Of a stretch of DNA of 64,000 nt, positions 1 through 8,973 are shown piece after piece. Every line of letters starts with the position of its first letter. The first letter of the stretch is position 1. Source of the DNA: Rhodoferax sediminis. Its GTDB lineage: Bacteria; Pseudomonadota; Gammaproteobacteria; Burkholderiales; Burkholderiaceae_C. Both the position numbers and the translations under genes were made by a program. The DNA lies in the NCBI RefSeq assembly GCF_006970865.1, contig NZ_CP035503.1, positions 3,113,001 to 3,177,000 on the forward strand, written 5' to 3'. A model generated the notes under the pieces. That model was not told the origin of the DNA. It did not search any database and saw only the letters and a list, made by a program, of their open reading frames with translations.

Positions 1-608
1 CCGAGCTATTGCAGCGCGAGAGCGATAACCGTCACTATGGCATCGGTACCCGGCTGCGGCGCTTGGCGGAGAACCTGTTGTTGAACGACAGCCACCGCGG
101 CGCACGCCACACGGTACTGAAAAAACTGGTCGAAGAGGTTGGTGAAAGCTGCAACATCACGTCGCTGTCGGGCGACGAAGTGATCTACCTCGATCGGGTC
201 GAAACTGCGGCACCGTTGCGCTTTTTCCTGCGCGCGGGTTCGCGCGTGCCGGTTCACTGCTCGGCCAGTGGGAAAATCCTGCTGACGCAGATGAGCGCGG
301 CCCAGCGCCGGCGTCTGCTGGCGCACGCGCCGCTCGAAAAATACACCGCCGGAACCAACACCGACCTGGACCGTCTCGAACGCGACATCCTGCGTGCACG
401 CAAGGACGGCTATGCGCTCGACGAGGGAGAGTTTCTTCCCGGCCTGATGTGCATTGCCGTTCTCGTGCCGCGCGACAGCGGACCGTCGAATCTGTGCGTC
501 GCAATCCAGGCGCCGACCATTCGGGCAAGCGTCGAAAAGGCCAAGCAATGGTTGCCGGCGCTCAAGGGCGCTGCATTGGCGCTGAGCCGCATCGATGCGG
601 GCACATGA
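1..608 (+). CDS. IclR-family transcriptional regulator, 5' end outside window
   Basis: The reading frame is open from the left edge, so the N-terminal winged helix-turn-helix is outside the window apart from a possible short tail. About 200 residues remain and they match the IclR effector-binding domain: the GDEVIYLDRVE strand, the VHCSASGKILL segment typical of the ligand pocket, and the late GYALDEGEFLPGL segment. The stop is at 606-608. The CobS-like gene starts 13 bases further on, so the regulator may be co-transcribed with the CobS/CobT pair or simply sit beside it. The ligand cannot be predicted. IclR proteins of this type usually control aromatic or organic-acid catabolism, and four more full-length members are in this window. 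Confidence 0.88.
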   Translation, partial: ELLQRESDNRHYGIGTRLRRLAENLLLNDSHRGARHTVLKKLVEEVGESCNITSLSGDEVIYLDRVETAAPLRFFLRAGSRVPVHCSASGKILLTQMSAAQRRRLLAHAPLEKYTAGTNTDLDRLERDILRARKDGYALDEGEFLPGLMCIAVLVPRDSGPSNLCVAIQAPTIRASVEKAKQWLPALKGAALALSRIDAGT

Positions 609-621
609 ACCGAAAGCTTCC

Positions 622-1602
622 ATGACTGATACTGCTGCTCTCCAGCCCGACCTTCTGCTCTCCGTACGGGAGGTTTTCGGCATCGACTCCGACCTGACGG
701 TGCCCGCATTCAGCGAGCGCGACGATCACGTGCCCGACATCGACACGGTCTATCGCTTCAACCCAGCCGTGACCCTCGCAATCCTCGCCGGCTTTACGCG
801 CGACCGGCGCGTCATGGTGCAAGGTCTGCATGGCACGGGAAAGTCCACGCACATTGAGCAAGTGGCCGCACGGCTGAACTGGCCCTGTGTTCGCGTTAAC
901 CTTGACGGCCACATCAGTCGGCTCGACCTGGTCGGCAAGGATGCGGTCGTGCTGCGCGACGGCCAGCAGATCACCGAATTCCAGGAAGGCATCGTGCCTT
1001 GGGCCCTGCAGCGCCCGGTTGCGCTGATCTTCGACGAGTACGACGCCGGCCGGCCAGACGTGATGTTCGTGATCCAGCGCATCCTGGAGCGCGACGGCAA
1101 GTTCACGCTGATGGACCAGAATAAAGTGATCCGGCCGCACCCGCACTTTCGCCTGTTCGCAACCGCCAACACGGTGGGACTCGGTAATCTGAACGGTCTG
1201 TACCATGGTGCGCAACGCCTCAACCATGCGCAAATTGACCGCTGGAACATTGTCGCGTCTCTCAACTACCTGCCGCGTGACGAGGAAGTGGCGATCGTGC
1301 AGGCGCGCGTGCCATCGCTCGTGAGCGCGGCGGGCACTTCGCTCGTGCAGGCGATGGTCGCCGTTGCCGACCTGACCCGCAAGGGTTTCGCGGCCGGCGA
1401 CCTGTCGACCCTGATGTCACCACGCACCGTGATCACCTGGGCCGAGAATATCGAGATATTTCACGATCCGGCCGTGGCATTCCGCCTCTCGTTCGTCAAC
1501 AAATGTGACGAGGCCGAACGACCGGTGGTCGGCGAGTACTTCCAGCGCTGCTTCGATCGCGAACTCGACGAGTCCTACCAGATCACCCACAAGGACTCTT
1601 GA
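622..1602 (+). CDS. cobS: CobS-like AAA+ (MoxR-type) ATPase
   Basis: A 326-residue AAA+ ATPase of the CobS/MoxR group. The Walker A motif is at residues 68-75 (GLHGTGKS), followed by a Walker B with IFDEYD and a sensor segment FATANT. In aerobic cobalamin synthesis CobS forms a ring with CobT that drives cobalt insertion by CobN. ATG at 622 was chosen over an upstream in-frame ATG at 595 because the upstream one overlaps the preceding gene, and the protein aligns with the family from about this point. The CobT-like gene starts 5 bases after the stop, indicating one transcript. No CobN or other cobalamin gene is visible in the window, so the client may be a different metalloenzyme. The family call is firm; the chelatase role is not. 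Confidence 0.85.
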   Translation: MTDTAALQPDLLLSVREVFGIDSDLTVPAFSERDDHVPDIDTVYRFNPAVTLAILAGFTRDRRVMVQGLHGTGKSTHIEQVAARLNWPCVRVNLDGHISRLDLVGKDAVVLRDGQQITEFQEGIVPWALQRPVALIFDEYDAGRPDVMFVIQRILERDGKFTLMDQNKVIRPHPHFRLFATANTVGLGNLNGLYHGAQRLNHAQIDRWNIVASLNYLPRDEEVAIVQARVPSLVSAAGTSLVQAMVAVADLTRKGFAAGDLSTLMSPRTVITWAENIEIFHDPAVAFRLSFVNKCDEAERPVVGEYFQRCFDRELDESYQITHKDS

Positions 1603-1606
1603 GGCG

Positions 1607-3328
1607 ATGAGCGAAACCCAAGCCAGGGTACGCCACCAGCAGCGCGTGGAAGAGCTCTGCGCCGCCACAATCCGCGCCTTGAGCGGCGAGGCTGATTTGC
1701 ACTTTCGCGCACGCCGCCTTCACCGCGGGCGACGTGCACTGCCCCTATTTGCGCCGCATCTGCATCCTTCGCTGGACACCGATGATTTCGGCTCGTTCCG
1801 TGGCGCTGCGGACGGCTTGGCACTGCGCCTTTCGAAAAGCGACGCCGCGCTGCATCGAAGCCTGTGCCCGTCCGATCCGGTCGAGCGACTGGTGTTCGAT
1901 CTGCTTGAACAGATTCGCGTCGAGGCCCTCGCGCCAGCCGACATGCCCGGCGTTGCACACAATCTGCGGCACCGTTTCGAGGCCTGGTCGCTCGCGTTTC
2001 ACCATTCCGGCCTGACCGACAGCGCGCGCGGCATTTTGCTTTACACAGTGGCGCAGATTTGCCGTTCACGCGTCACCGGTGAGCGGGTGCTTGATGCGAC
2101 CGAAGACCTGATGGAGGCGACGCGTGGCGCACTCGGCCCGCTGCTCGGACACGACCTTGCCGGCCTGCGCCGCACGCGCACGACGCAGGGCGCCTATGCG
2201 GTGCACGCGCTGGGCATTGCCCGCGCCGTTGGCGAGATGCTGCGTTCAGCCAGTGACGAGGGTGCCGTGCCATTCGCTGACGACGACGATGACAACGTGC
2301 GCACCGCGTTCAGCCTTGTCATGGACACCGACAGCGAGCTGACCGAAGGCGTGGAGACTGCGGTTTCCGGTCGCAGCCGCGTGCTTGAAGCAGCCGACGA
2401 CGGCTACCGCGTCTTTACCACCGCCTATGACCGCGAATGCCTTGCCGCCACGCTGGTGCGCCCGGAATTGCTGAAAGACTTTCGCGCTCGACTCGATGCC
2501 CGCATCGCCGGCCAGGGCATCAACATCGCACGGCTGGCACGCGAGTTGCGCGCGCTGCTCGCCGTACCGGCCCGCGACGGCTGGGACGGCGACCAGGACG
2601 AAGGCTACATTGACGGCCGGCGTCTGGCCCTGCTGGTCGCCTCGCCTACCGAGCGGCGGCTATTTCGCACCGAGCACATCGAGCCGACCGCGAACTGTGT
2701 GCTGAGTTTCCTGATCGATTGTTCGGGCTCGATGAGAGCGCATATCGAATCGGTTGCAATGTTCATCGACGTATTTGTGCGCGCGCTCGAACAGGCCGGC
2801 GTGGCCACCGAGGTGCTCGGCTTCACGACCGGCGCCTGGAACGGTGGTCTGGCGCAGCGCGACTGGGTTCGCGCCGGCCGCCCCCAGCACCCGGGCAGGC
2901 TCAACGAGGTTTGCCACGTGGTGTTCAAGGATGCGGAAACGCGGTGGCAGCGCGCCCGGCCCGCTATCGCAGCCCTGCTCAAGGGCGACCTGTTCCGGGA
3001 AGGTATCGACGGCGAGGCCGTAGCTTGGGCTTGCCGACGGCTGGCGGGGCGCGGGGAAGACCGCAAGCTGCTGCTGGTGATTTCCGACGGCTCGCCGATG
3101 GACAGCGCAACCAACCTGGCGAATGACGCGCACTACCTCGATCACCATTTGCGCGACGTGGTGCAGAGCGTCGAATCCACCCGCCAGATTGAGATCCTCG
3201 GTGTGGGGGTCGGCCTCGACTTGAGCCCCTACTACAGTCGCAGCCATGTGCTCGACCTGGCAGGATCGACGGGCAACCAGGTTTTCCGCGAGCTGATCGA
3301 TCTGATCGCTGGGCACGGAAGGCGCTGA
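1607..3328 (+). CDS. cobT: CobT-like von Willebrand A domain protein
   Basis: A 573-residue partner of the preceding ATPase. The C-terminal third is a von Willebrand factor A domain with the metal-ion-dependent adhesion motif D371-C-S-G-S-M376 and a later ISDGSPMD segment. An acidic stretch rich in Asp (about residues 225-232) lies in the middle, as in CobT. The start used is ATG 1607, 5 bases after the CobS-like stop; a longer open frame begins at 1505 but overlaps the ATPase. MoxR-type ATPase plus VWA pairs act as metal-insertion or remodelling chaperones. In cobalamin synthesis the pair needs CobN, which is not here. A GC-rich hairpin follows the stop. Confidence 0.85.
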   Translation: MSETQARVRHQQRVEELCAATIRALSGEADLHFRARRLHRGRRALPLFAPHLHPSLDTDDFGSFRGAADGLALRLSKSDAALHRSLCPSDPVERLVFDLLEQIRVEALAPADMPGVAHNLRHRFEAWSLAFHHSGLTDSARGILLYTVAQICRSRVTGERVLDATEDLMEATRGALGPLLGHDLAGLRRTRTTQGAYAVHALGIARAVGEMLRSASDEGAVPFADDDDDNVRTAFSLVMDTDSELTEGVETAVSGRSRVLEAADDGYRVFTTAYDRECLAATLVRPELLKDFRARLDARIAGQGINIARLARELRALLAVPARDGWDGDQDEGYIDGRRLALLVASPTERRLFRTEHIEPTANCVLSFLIDCSGSMRAHIESVAMFIDVFVRALEQAGVATEVLGFTTGAWNGGLAQRDWVRAGRPQHPGRLNEVCHVVFKDAETRWQRARPAIAALLKGDLFREGIDGEAVAWACRRLAGRGEDRKLLLVISDGSPMDSATNLANDAHYLDHHLRDVVQSVESTRQIEILGVGVGLDLSPYYSRSHVLDLAGSTGNQVFRELIDLIAGHGRR

Positions 3329-3331
3329 GCC

Positions 3332-3356
3332 GCCGCGCCGGTCGAGCCGGCGCGGC
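3332..3356 (+). terminator. GC-rich hairpin after the CobT-like gene
   Basis: Perfect 10-bp arms GCCGCGCCGG (3332-3341) and CCGGCGCGGC (3347-3356) with a 5-base loop, starting 4 bases after the CobT-like stop. No run of T follows, so this is a weak or Rho-assisted terminator candidate, or an mRNA 3' stabiliser. Confidence 0.5.
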
Positions 3357-3377
3357 CACCGCTTGACAAGATGCGTC

Positions 3378-3398
3378 GGGACACTCAAAGTGTGTCCC
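3378..3398. promoter_or_regulatory. Inverted repeat upstream of IclR gene
   Basis: Perfect 7-bp arms GGGACAC and GTGTCCC separated by TCAAAGT, 57 bases before the ATG of the IclR gene at 3456. A TTGACA lies just upstream (3363-3368) and TATACT just downstream (3400-3405), but their 31-base spacing is too long for one sigma-70 promoter. A plausible operator for autoregulation or for another regulator; function inferred only. Confidence 0.4.
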
Positions 3399-3455
3399 AT
3401 ATACTAAAACGCTGATCCAATTTCTGAAACAATCCAGCAACGCTCGCGAAACCTC

Positions 3456-4268
3456 ATGGACTCCACTCTCGCCAAAGGCTTGGCCGTGATCGAATGGCTG
3501 GCGCGGCAACAGCGTGACTGCCGCGTGACCGATGTTGCGCAGGCCTTCGGTTTGGCGCGCAGCAACGCACACCGCACCTTGCAAACGCTGGTTGAGTGCG
3601 GCTGGGCTGTGCAGGATGGCACTACCAGCGCCTATCGGGCCAGCCTGCGGCTGTTCGAGCTCGGTACGCTGATCAGCGATGCCGCCGACATCAAGACCCT
3701 GGTGCGACCGCATCTTGCGGCGCTCGCGCGTGCGACCGGCGAAACCATTCATCTCGCGACGCTGGAAGGCGCCGAAATAGTCTATCTCGACAAGTTCGAC
3801 AGTCCGCTGCCGGTTGCGGCTTACTCACGCATCGGTGGGAGGGCACCAGCGTATTGCGCGGCCTCGGGCAAGGCCTTGCTTGCCGCGGCGCAGCTCGACG
3901 TGCCCGCGCTGCAGCAGCTGCTCGGCGCCCTGGTAGCGCACACGCCGAACAGCCTCACCGATATCGACGCGCTGCACGCTGATCTGCAGCGCACGCGCAC
4001 GCGCGGCTACGCCGAGAACCGCGAAGAATGGCGCCGTGGCGTGTGCGGCCTGGGCGTGCCGATATTCGACGCGCGCGACCAAGCCGTCGTCGCTGTCGGC
4101 ATGAGCGTGCCGTCGATTCGCTTTGCACACACCCAGGCTCGCGCTTTTGCCGAGCAACTCATGGCCTGTGCCCGCGATGCCAGCACCACGCTGGGTTATC
4201 GAAGCAAGCGCGGCGCCCCGGTACGCTTGCCGGCCTCCGCCAACCAGACAGACGACGAAGTGGCTTGA
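3456..4268 (+). CDS. IclR-family regulator, candidate regulator of the sulfoacetate genes
   Basis: A full-length 270-residue IclR regulator. The N-terminal winged helix-turn-helix spans about residues 5-60 (VTDVAQAFGLARSNAHRTLQ). The effector domain follows with the GAEIVYLDKFDS strand and the APAYCAASGKALLA pocket segment. It lies in the same orientation as, and 327 bases before, the MFS-dehydrogenase-ligase cluster. The palindrome at 4531-4547 just ahead of the transporter is a natural target. By position this is the candidate sulfoacetate regulator (SauR role). I cannot confirm that SauR of characterised strains belongs to the same family, so no symbol is given. Confidence 0.85.
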   Translation: MDSTLAKGLAVIEWLARQQRDCRVTDVAQAFGLARSNAHRTLQTLVECGWAVQDGTTSAYRASLRLFELGTLISDAADIKTLVRPHLAALARATGETIHLATLEGAEIVYLDKFDSPLPVAAYSRIGGRAPAYCAASGKALLAAAQLDVPALQQLLGALVAHTPNSLTDIDALHADLQRTRTRGYAENREEWRRGVCGLGVPIFDARDQAVVAVGMSVPSIRFAHTQARAFAEQLMACARDASTTLGYRSKRGAPVRLPASANQTDDEVA

Positions 4269-4530
4269 GGCGATAGGCACCCGTTGGCGCGCTCGGGCCC
4301 AGCCTGATTGCGATGGCCGATGCAGCGCCCCATCGCGCCAACCTGCGTTGGCGACGGCTGTCCCGGAGCAGCGGGCGGGCAAAAGCACACCCACTCATCG
4401 TATCCAGGCTGCCATCGAAGCCCCGCAGCCACGGCTCTCCCTTTTACATTTGTTAACGAGAGCTACGGGTAACTCCCCATTGAGTCACGTTAGAACTCGT
4501 TTTAATCTTTGTTCCATATAAACATACGTT
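4269..4530. other. Non-coding interval before the sulfoacetate promoter
   Basis: No credible coding sequence was found; open frames here are antisense or out-of-frame extensions of the regulator. The last 100 bases become clearly richer in A and T than the flanking genes, as expected of a promoter region, leading into the palindrome at 4531. Confidence 0.5.
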
Positions 4531-4547
4531 GTTCTATTAAATAGAAC
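4531..4547. promoter_or_regulatory. 17-bp perfect palindrome, likely IclR operator
   Basis: GTTCTATTAAATAGAAC is a perfect palindrome centred on one base, 48 bases before the ATG of the MFS transporter and inside an A/T-rich promoter-like stretch. A related half site GTTCCATATAAAC lies at 4511-4523. Palindromes of this size and A/T-rich centre are typical IclR binding sites. The IclR gene at 3456 is the obvious candidate binder (inference). Confidence 0.6.
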
Positions 4548-4595
4548 AATAATGACAATGCCAAACCCGGCATCCCACAACCCCAAGGAGACTGC

Positions 4596-5885
4596 ATGAA
4601 GCGAATGTTCAAGGTCCGGCATTTGATACTGGCGATCATGTGCCTGCTGTATTTCATCGCCTACATCGATCGCGTCAACATTTCGGTGGCCGCGCCCTTC
4701 ATCAGCAAGGAGTTCGGCCTGACGCCGACCGAACTCGGTGTCGTCTTCTCCGCGTTCGCATTTCCCTATGCCGCGCTGCAAATCGTTGGCGGCTGGTGCG
4801 CCGACAAATTCGGCCCACGTCTCGTGCTGGCCGTACTCAGCATCATCTGGGCGATCGCGACCCTCCTTTGCGGCTTCGCATGGAGCTTGACCTCTCTCTT
4901 GGTCTTTCGCTTCGTGCTGGGCATAGGCGAAGGCGGCGCGTTCCCGACCGCCACACGTGCATTCACGTTCTGGCTGCCGGCCACCGAGCGCGGATTCGCA
5001 CAGGGCATCACCCACAGCTTCGCGCGCCTGGGCGGCGCGGTGACCCCGCCGATCGTGATCGGCATCGTCGCGCTGTACGGCTGGCGCGAGTCGTTCATCG
5101 CACTCGGCGCAGTCAGCCTGCTCTGGACTGCGCTTTATGTCTGGTTCTTTCGCAACACGCCGAGCGAGCACAAATGGGTTACCCAGGCCGAGTTGAAGGA
5201 AATCGGCGTTGACACTGCACGGATGAAGTCCACATCCAAAGGCAAGACGCCTTGGGCTGAAATGATTCGCAAGATGTGGCTGGTCACCTTCGTCGATTTC
5301 TGCTATGGCTGGTCGCTGTGGGTATTCCTGACCTGGTTGCCTTCCTATCTGAAGGACGCACGAGGCTTCGACCTGAAGCACCTCGCGATCTTCGCTTCGC
5401 TGCCGCTGCTTGCAGGTGTGGTCGGCGACACGCTGGGTGGAGTCGTCTCCGACGCAATCTACAAGCGCACCGGCAACCTGAAGATCGCCCGCCGCGCGAT
5501 GCTGGTGCTCGGCCTCGGCGGTTCGCTGGTTTTCATCCTGCCGGTGGTCGGAACAAAGGACCCAATGATGGCAGTCGCCCTGCTCTCGGCGTCGTTTTTC
5601 TTCCTGGAATTGACTAACGCAGTATTGTGGAGCTTGCCGATGGACATTGCCGGCGCCTATGCCGGCACGGCTGGCGGCATGATGAACACCGGTTTCGGCG
5701 TGGCAGGTATGATTTCGCCTATCGTCTTCGGCTTCCTGATCCAGACCACCGGCAGCTACCAGGTTCCGTTCGCAGTCTCTGCGATCCTGCTCGTTATCGG
5801 CATCATCGGCTCGTTGTTCATCGACCCAACGCGCAAGGTGGGCGACCCTCCCGTGGTGCCCAAAATCGCGATCCCCGTCCGGTGA
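4596..5885 (+). CDS. sauU: MFS transporter, probable sulfoacetate importer (SauU type)
   Basis: A 429-residue, 12-helix major facilitator of the anion:cation symporter group. The first helix carries the YIDRVNISVA signature, and the loop between helices 2 and 3 carries the GGWCADKFGPR motif. A strong ribosome site (AAGGAG) precedes ATG 4596. The gene is first in a run with an acylating aldehyde dehydrogenase and an AMP-forming CoA ligase. In Cupriavidus necator the sulfoacetate cluster likewise holds a transporter (SauU), dehydrogenase (SauS) and ligase (SauT). The substrate is therefore inferred from neighbours; on sequence alone this is only an organic-anion MFS carrier. Expression is probably controlled at the palindrome 48 bases upstream. 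Confidence 0.72.
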   Translation: MKRMFKVRHLILAIMCLLYFIAYIDRVNISVAAPFISKEFGLTPTELGVVFSAFAFPYAALQIVGGWCADKFGPRLVLAVLSIIWAIATLLCGFAWSLTSLLVFRFVLGIGEGGAFPTATRAFTFWLPATERGFAQGITHSFARLGGAVTPPIVIGIVALYGWRESFIALGAVSLLWTALYVWFFRNTPSEHKWVTQAELKEIGVDTARMKSTSKGKTPWAEMIRKMWLVTFVDFCYGWSLWVFLTWLPSYLKDARGFDLKHLAIFASLPLLAGVVGDTLGGVVSDAIYKRTGNLKIARRAMLVLGLGGSLVFILPVVGTKDPMMAVALLSASFFFLELTNAVLWSLPMDIAGAYAGTAGGMMNTGFGVAGMISPIVFGFLIQTTGSYQVPFAVSAILLVIGIIGSLFIDPTRKVGDPPVVPKIAIPVR

Positions 5886-5967
5886 GTGTCACGACGCCGG
5901 TAACAGCTCGCGTCGGCGAGCACCGAATCAAGAGAGCACACTCAACCACATCATGAGGTAACTAAAA

Positions 5968-7428
5968 ATGGAACAACACCACGAGGGCCAAAATAATTTG
6001 TCCACAGCGCAGACACCGATCGCTGCCCTGGTCGCGCGTGCCCGTGCGGCGCAGCGCATCTTTGAGACCTGGTCCCAGGCGCAGGTCGACCTGGCGGTCG
6101 TCGCCGCGGGCTGGGCGATTATCGAACCGGCACGCAACCGCGAACTCGCCGAGATGGCAGTTGCCGATACCGGCGTGGGCAACGTCGAGGACAAGGTGCG
6201 CAAGAACCACCGCAAGACCTTCGGACTGCTGCGCGACCTGCGCGGCGCGCGCTCGGTCGGCGTGATCGCCGAAGATCCGGCGCGCGGTCTGGTCGAGATC
6301 GCGCGGCCGGTGGGCGTGGTGTGCGCCATCACGCCCTCGACCAACCCGGGCGCAACGCCGGCCAACAAGATCATCAACGCGCTCAAAGGCCGCAACGCAG
6401 TGATCGTCGCACCCTCGCCCAAGGGCTGGTCCACGGCCGCGCGGCTGATCGAATTCATCCATGCGCAGCTCGACCGCATCGGCGCACCGCGCGACCTGGT
6501 GCAGCTGCTGCCCGCGCCGGTCAACAAGCAGGCCACGGCCGAACTGATGCGGCTGTGCGATTTGGTGGTAGCCACAGGCTCGCAGGCCAATGTGCGCGCA
6601 GCCTATGCGAGCGGCACACCCGCCTTTGGCGTGGGTGCCGGCAACGTGGCCGGCATCGTTGATGAAACGGCCGACGTGACGCTGGCCGCCGAGCGCATCG
6701 TTCGCTCCAAGACCTTCGACAACGCCACCAGTTGCTCGTCCGAGAACAGTCTGGTGGTCGTCGATGCGGTGCGCGCTGCGCTGCTCGCCGCGCTCGAGGC
6801 GCGCGGCGCAGTGCTGCTTGACGCGGCGCAGAAGGCGACGCTGCAGGCGCTGATGTGGCCCGAGGGCAAGCTGTCGGCCGCGGTGATCGGCAAGTCGGCG
6901 CGGGTGATCGCGGAGCGCGCTGCCACGCTCGATGCGGCCGGGCGCGACGCGTGGCTGGCGATCGCGCAGCGCAACCCGCGCATCCTCATGGTGGCCGAAG
7001 ACGGTGTCGGCCACGACCATCCGTTTTCCGGCGAGAAGCTGAGCCCTGTGCTGGCGATCTACGCCGCGCGCGACTTCGATGAAGCGGCGCTCATCGTGGA
7101 CCGCATCTATGCCTACGAAGGCGCGGGCCACTCGGTCGGACTGCACAGCGCCCGGCCCGAGCGCGCACTGCAGCTGGGGCTCACGCTGCCGGTCTCACGC
7201 GTGATTGTCGACCAGGCGCATTGCATCGCGACCGGTGGCAGCTTCGACAATGGCCTGCCCTTCTCGCTCTCGATGGGTTGCGGCACCTGGGGCAAGAACA
7301 ATTTCTCCGACAACATGAACTATCGCCACTACCTGAACATCACGCGGGTCTCTCGCCCGATCCCTGAACGCATGCCGAGCGAGCATGAGATTTTTGGCGA
7401 ATTCTTTGACCAGTTTGGCGCGCCATGA
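5968..7428 (+). CDS. sauS: Acylating sulfoacetaldehyde dehydrogenase (SauS type)
   Basis: A 486-residue CoA-dependent (acylating) aldehyde dehydrogenase of the group that includes the N-terminal half of AdhE. The NAD-binding fold starts around GVVCAITPSTNPGAT (116-130). The catalytic cysteine is C256 in DNATSCSSEN, and a GCGTWG motif lies near the C-terminus. Such enzymes interconvert an acyl-CoA and its aldehyde; SauS reduces sulfoacetyl-CoA to sulfoacetaldehyde. It lies 82 bases after the transporter and overlaps the downstream ligase by four bases (ATGA), so ligase and reductase are translationally coupled, as expected if one hands sulfoacetyl-CoA to the other. A different short-chain acyl-CoA substrate remains possible. 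Confidence 0.75.
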   Translation: MEQHHEGQNNLSTAQTPIAALVARARAAQRIFETWSQAQVDLAVVAAGWAIIEPARNRELAEMAVADTGVGNVEDKVRKNHRKTFGLLRDLRGARSVGVIAEDPARGLVEIARPVGVVCAITPSTNPGATPANKIINALKGRNAVIVAPSPKGWSTAARLIEFIHAQLDRIGAPRDLVQLLPAPVNKQATAELMRLCDLVVATGSQANVRAAYASGTPAFGVGAGNVAGIVDETADVTLAAERIVRSKTFDNATSCSSENSLVVVDAVRAALLAALEARGAVLLDAAQKATLQALMWPEGKLSAAVIGKSARVIAERAATLDAAGRDAWLAIAQRNPRILMVAEDGVGHDHPFSGEKLSPVLAIYAARDFDEAALIVDRIYAYEGAGHSVGLHSARPERALQLGLTLPVSRVIVDQAHCIATGGSFDNGLPFSLSMGCGTWGKNNFSDNMNYRHYLNITRVSRPIPERMPSEHEIFGEFFDQFGAP

Positions 7429-8942
7429 GCGACCCGGCACTGACCACTGTTCGGGACCTTGTCGAACACCAGGCGCGCACGCGCCCACACGCCGTGTTCG
7501 CGCTGGCCACCGAGACCGGGCAAACCCTCCACTTCGGTGAACTTGCGCACTCCTGCCGCCACGTCACCGCGCTGCTGAAAGCCCACGGCGCGCAGTTGGG
7601 CGACACGGTGTCGCTGGTCATGCCCAATGGCTTGCAGACCATTCAACTACTGCTCGGCGCAATGCACGGCGGCTTCACTGTCAACCCGGTAAACCTGCTG
7701 TCCCAGCCCGAGCAGATGCGCTATGTGTTGACGCATTCGGACTGTAGCGTGGTGTGCGTCGCACCTGAGTGGGAGCAGCGGGTGCGCAATCTGCTCACCA
7801 CCATCGAGCGCCCGGTAACAGTGATGGTTTGCGACCCGAACACCAGGACACCAAGCGACATTGCAGAACTCGACGCTGGGGGCGCCCCGCCCGCACCCGA
7901 CACCGTGGCCTTGCTGATGTATACCTCTGGCACAACCGGCGTGCCCAAGGGCGTGATGCTGACGCAAGCCAACCTGGCCGCGAACGCACAGGCCATCGGC
8001 GCCGAGCATGCGCTCACCCACGACGATCGCGTGCTCGCGGTGCTGCCGCTGTACCATATCAACGCCTTCGCGGTGACGATGCTGGCGCCCCTCGCCACGG
8101 GCGGCAGCCTCGCGGTACCGCCGAAGTTCTCGGCTGCGCGCTTCTGGGCCCAGGCGTCGGCGACGCGATGCACCTGGATCAATGTTGTGCCAACGATGAT
8201 CTCGTACCTGCTCGAAGGCGAGACGCCCGTGCGCGCCCAAACCGCGCTCATCCGCTTTTGCCGCTCGGCATCGGCTGCGCTCGCGCCCGAACACCACCGC
8301 GCATTCGAGGACAAGTTCGGTATCGGGATCATCGAAACGATGGGTTTGACCGAAACCGCCGCGCCATCATTTTCGAATCCATTGGACAGCTCGCGACGCA
8401 AGCTCGGCTCGGTCGGCCGGGCCTCCGGCTGCGAGGCGGGGGTCGTCGACGCGAACCTCACGCCGGTGCCCATCGGTGCTACCGGCGAACTCGTCATCCG
8501 CGGCCCGAACGTGATGCGGGGTTATTACAAGAATATCGAGGCCACGCGCGCAAGCTTCACCCCTGACGGGTGGCTTCGCACCGGCGACCTCGGGCATGTT
8601 GATGCCGACGGCTTTTTCTTCGTCACCGGCCGCATCAAGGAGTTGATCATCAAGGGCGGCGAGAACATCGCGCCGCGCGAGATTGACGAGGCGCTGCTGG
8701 CCCACCCAGCCGTGCTCGAGGCCGCAGCGGTCGGTATTCCCGACAAGCACTATGGCCAGGAGATTATGGTGTGCGTGGTGCTCCGCGAGGGCGCGGTGTG
8801 CAGCGAAGACCAGTTGCGCGATTTCTGCGCCCTGCACCTCGGACGCTTCAAGACACCGAAGGTGCTGCGCTTCGTCGGCAAATTGCCACGAGGCCCGTCG
8901 GGGAAAGTGCAGCGCCTGAAGCTGCTGGAGTTACCTGGCTGA
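7425..8942 (+). CDS. sauT: AMP-forming acyl-CoA ligase, probable sulfoacetate-CoA ligase (SauT type)
   Basis: A 505-residue member of the AMP-binding ligase superfamily. The phosphate-binding motif YTSGTTGVPKG is at residues 166-176, GYYKN and the TGDLG hinge region follow, and the C-terminal lysine motif is GPSGKVQR. These enzymes adenylate a carboxylate and transfer it to CoA. Placed with SauU and SauS homologues, the expected reaction is sulfoacetate to sulfoacetyl-CoA. The start overlaps the dehydrogenase stop (ATGA). The next enzyme of the known route, sulfoacetaldehyde acetyltransferase (Xsc), and phosphotransacetylase are not in this window. Beyond the stop the DNA changes to pseudogene and IS debris. 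Confidence 0.72.
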   Translation: MSDPALTTVRDLVEHQARTRPHAVFALATETGQTLHFGELAHSCRHVTALLKAHGAQLGDTVSLVMPNGLQTIQLLLGAMHGGFTVNPVNLLSQPEQMRYVLTHSDCSVVCVAPEWEQRVRNLLTTIERPVTVMVCDPNTRTPSDIAELDAGGAPPAPDTVALLMYTSGTTGVPKGVMLTQANLAANAQAIGAEHALTHDDRVLAVLPLYHINAFAVTMLAPLATGGSLAVPPKFSAARFWAQASATRCTWINVVPTMISYLLEGETPVRAQTALIRFCRSASAALAPEHHRAFEDKFGIGIIETMGLTETAAPSFSNPLDSSRRKLGSVGRASGCEAGVVDANLTPVPIGATGELVIRGPNVMRGYYKNIEATRASFTPDGWLRTGDLGHVDADGFFFVTGRIKELIIKGGENIAPREIDEALLAHPAVLEAAAVGIPDKHYGQEIMVCVVLREGAVCSEDQLRDFCALHLGRFKTPKVLRFVGKLPRGPSGKVQRLKLLELPG

Positions 8943-8973
8943 TGCAATCGAGAAAGACGAGGGCCAGCAGGCG

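Noticed and set aside
622..3328. Complete aerobic cobaltochelatase
   Set aside because: CobN, the catalytic large subunit, and all other corrin genes are absent from the window, so only CobS/CobT-like proteins can be claimed.
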